A DNA stretch of 64,000 nt from Zoogloeaceae bacterium (GTDB taxonomy: Bacteria > Pseudomonadota > Gammaproteobacteria > Burkholderiales > Rhodocyclaceae): the NCBI GenBank assembly GCA_016791005.1, contig JAEUNY010000057.1, positions 1-64,000 of the forward strand. Direction: 5' to 3'. How positions within the stretch are numbered: the first letter of the stretch is position 1; each line of letters begins with the position of its first letter. The notes below the pieces were generated by a model, which ran no database searches, was not told the origin of the DNA, and saw only the letters and a program-made list of their open reading frames with translations. The position numbers and the translations under genes were made by a program. This document shows, one piece after another, positions 62,861-64,000 of this stretch.

Positions 62861-64000
62861 TCAGGGGGTTGCCGCGGCGCGGGACTGCGCCAGGGCGGCG
62901 CGAACAAAGGCAATGAACAATGGGTGACCCGCCCGGGGATTGGACGTGAATTCCGGGTGGAACTGGCAGCCGACAAACCAGGGGTGAACCTCCCGGGGCA
63001 GCTCCACCATCTCGCACAAATCCGTGCCTGGCGCGCGGCCCGCCACCCGGAGGCCGTTTTCCTCCAGGCGGGCGAGTAGTCCGTTATTGACCTCATAGCG
63101 ATGGCGATGGCGCTCCACGATCTCCGGCTTCCCGTAGACCTCCCGGGCCAGGGAGCCCTCCACCAGACGGCAGACCTGCCCGCCCAGGCGCATGGTTCCC
63201 CCCAGATCCGAAGATTCGCTGCGTTTCTCGACCTTGCCAGAGCTGTCCAGCCATTCGGTGATCAGACCGATCACCGGGTAGGGCGTTTCAGTGTCGAACT
63301 CGGTACTGTGCGCGCCCGCCATGCCCGCTACGTCGCGGGCGAATTCGACCACCGCCAGCTGCATGCCCAGACAGATGCCGAGATACGGGACCTTGTTCTC
63401 CCTCGCATAACGGATGGCGGCAATCTTGCCCTCCGTCCCCCGCCGGCCAAAGCCCCCGGGAACCAGAATGGCGTCCATTCCCGCCAGCACGCCGCAGCCC
63501 TTGCGCTCGATCTCCTCCGAGTCGATGTAATGGATCTCCACCGCGCTGCGGGTATGCATGCCGGCGTGGTTGAGCGCCTCGATCAGGGACTTGTAGGACT
63601 CCGTGAGATCGACGTATTTGCCGACGAAACCGACGTTGACCGTCGCCTCCGGATGCTCCCGGGCATCGATGAGCCGCTCCCACACCGAGAGATCGGCCGC
63701 CCGGGCAAGGATGCCGAGCTTGTGGCAGACGATCTCGTCCAGCATCTGGTCGTGCATCATGCCGGGAATCTTGTAGATCGAATCCGCATCCAGGGCCTCG
63801 ATTACCGCCTCGGGCATCACGTTGCAGAAGAGCGCGATCTTGCGCCGCTCGTCGGCGGGAATGGAGCGGTCGGCCCGGCACAGCAGGATGTCCGGCTGGA
63901 TGCCGATACTGCGCAATTCCTTCACCGAGTGCTGGGTCGGTTTGGTCTTCAGCTCGCCGGCGGTCGGGATGTAGGGCATCAGGGTCAGATGGATGAAGCA
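62861..64000 (-). CDS. pyrG: CTP synthase, C-terminal part (runs off window)
   Basis: The 379 residues visible are the last two thirds of CTP synthase. They include the end of the synthetase domain ([27 protein letters not shown] and [17 protein letters not shown]) and the whole glutaminase domain with GICLGMQ (Cys nucleophile) and FHPEFTS (His-Glu). The frame is still open at position 64000; about 165 N-terminal residues lie beyond it. First visible gene of the pyrG-kdsA-Dabb-eno-ftsB cluster. Confidence 0.95.
   Translation of the reverse strand, partial: CFIHLTLMPYIPTAGELKTKPTQHSVKELRSIGIQPDILLCRADRSIPADERRKIALFCNVMPEAVIEALDADSIYKIPGMMHDQMLDEIVCHKLGILARAADLSVWERLIDAREHPEATVNVGFVGKYVDLTESYKSLIEALNHAGMHTRSAVEIHYIDSEEIERKGCGVLAGMDAILVPGGFGRRGTEGKIAAIRYARENKVPYLGICLGMQLAVVEFARDVAGMAGAHSTEFDTETPYPVIGLITEWLDSSGKVEKRSESSDLGGTMRLGGQVCRLVEGSLAREVYGKPEIVERHRHRYEVNNGLLARLEENGLRVAGRAPGTDLCEMVELPREVHPWFVGCQFHPEFTSNPRAGHPLFIAFVRAALAQSRAAATP

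Overview
The window reads as a chromosomal segment of a GC-rich betaproteobacterium, most likely in or near the Rhodocyclales (Azoarcus/Thauera/Aromatoleum-like). Three things suggest this: the gene order pyrG-kdsA-eno-ftsB, an aldehyde:acceptor oxidoreductase cluster of the Aromatoleum type, and the general housekeeping repertoire (yggX, rlmJ, nadC, alaA/alaC, hom/thrC, purT). This placement is inferred from gene content, not computed. Coding density is high and there are no insertion sequences, CRISPR arrays or rRNA genes.

Layout. 1-1.3 kb: an integron platform closely resembling the class 1 type. It has an IntI1-like integrase with an SOS-type LexA box, a PintI promoter, an attI-like site and an inward Pc promoter that would drive cassettes lying to the left, outside the window. 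1.5-3.2 kb: a small lipoprotein, a 74-aa peptide with a double-glycine export leader, and an outer-membrane barrel protein. 3.3-7.1 kb: a zinc uptake operon (zur, small membrane protein, znuC, znuB, znuA, DUF2721) behind a candidate Zur operator. 7.1-12.9 kb (minus strand): a tungsten enzyme cluster consisting of ferredoxin-like AorA, tungsten subunit AorB, flavin subunit AorC, MoaD-like AorD, an unknown protein and tungstate transporter parts TupB and TupC, with no TupA. moeA is transcribed divergently from it. 14.4-20.5 kb: rpiA, phoU, yggX, tRNA-Arg(CCT), a DUF2182/DUF1326 divergent pair, a possibly frameshifted membrane protein and a TPR protein.

20.7-31.6 kb: a complete [NiFe]-hydrogenase maturation set (hupK-hypA-hypB-hypF-hypC-hypD-hypE) with no hydrogenase structural genes in the window, then a zinc metallopeptidase, a Crp/Fnr regulator and a divergent BLUF blue-light sensor. 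31.7-35 kb: flhB-flhA. 35-44 kb: nadC, then the amino-acid genes alaC-alaA-hom-(chemoreceptor)-thrC. 44-54 kb: peroxiredoxin, PIN-PhoH ATPase, a membrane/cyclic-nucleotide-binding protein, purT, a DEAD-box helicase, an AAA+ ATPase and a DUF1615 lipoprotein. 53-64 kb: mazG-like, pepD, ACT regulator, rlmJ, gamma carbonic anhydrase, several small envelope proteins, then ftsB-eno-Dabb-kdsA-pyrG (pyrG runs off the right edge).

Several units fit together as metal-handling systems. Zn uptake is built around its own repressor. W uptake and cofactor genes are co-transcribed with the W enzyme. The Ni-Fe maturation set must serve a hydrogenase encoded elsewhere. The least ordinary items are the integron platform, the GG-leader peptide, the tungsten cluster lacking TupA, and the orphan hyp operon. 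Functional names rest on motifs and remembered family features; no database search was run.
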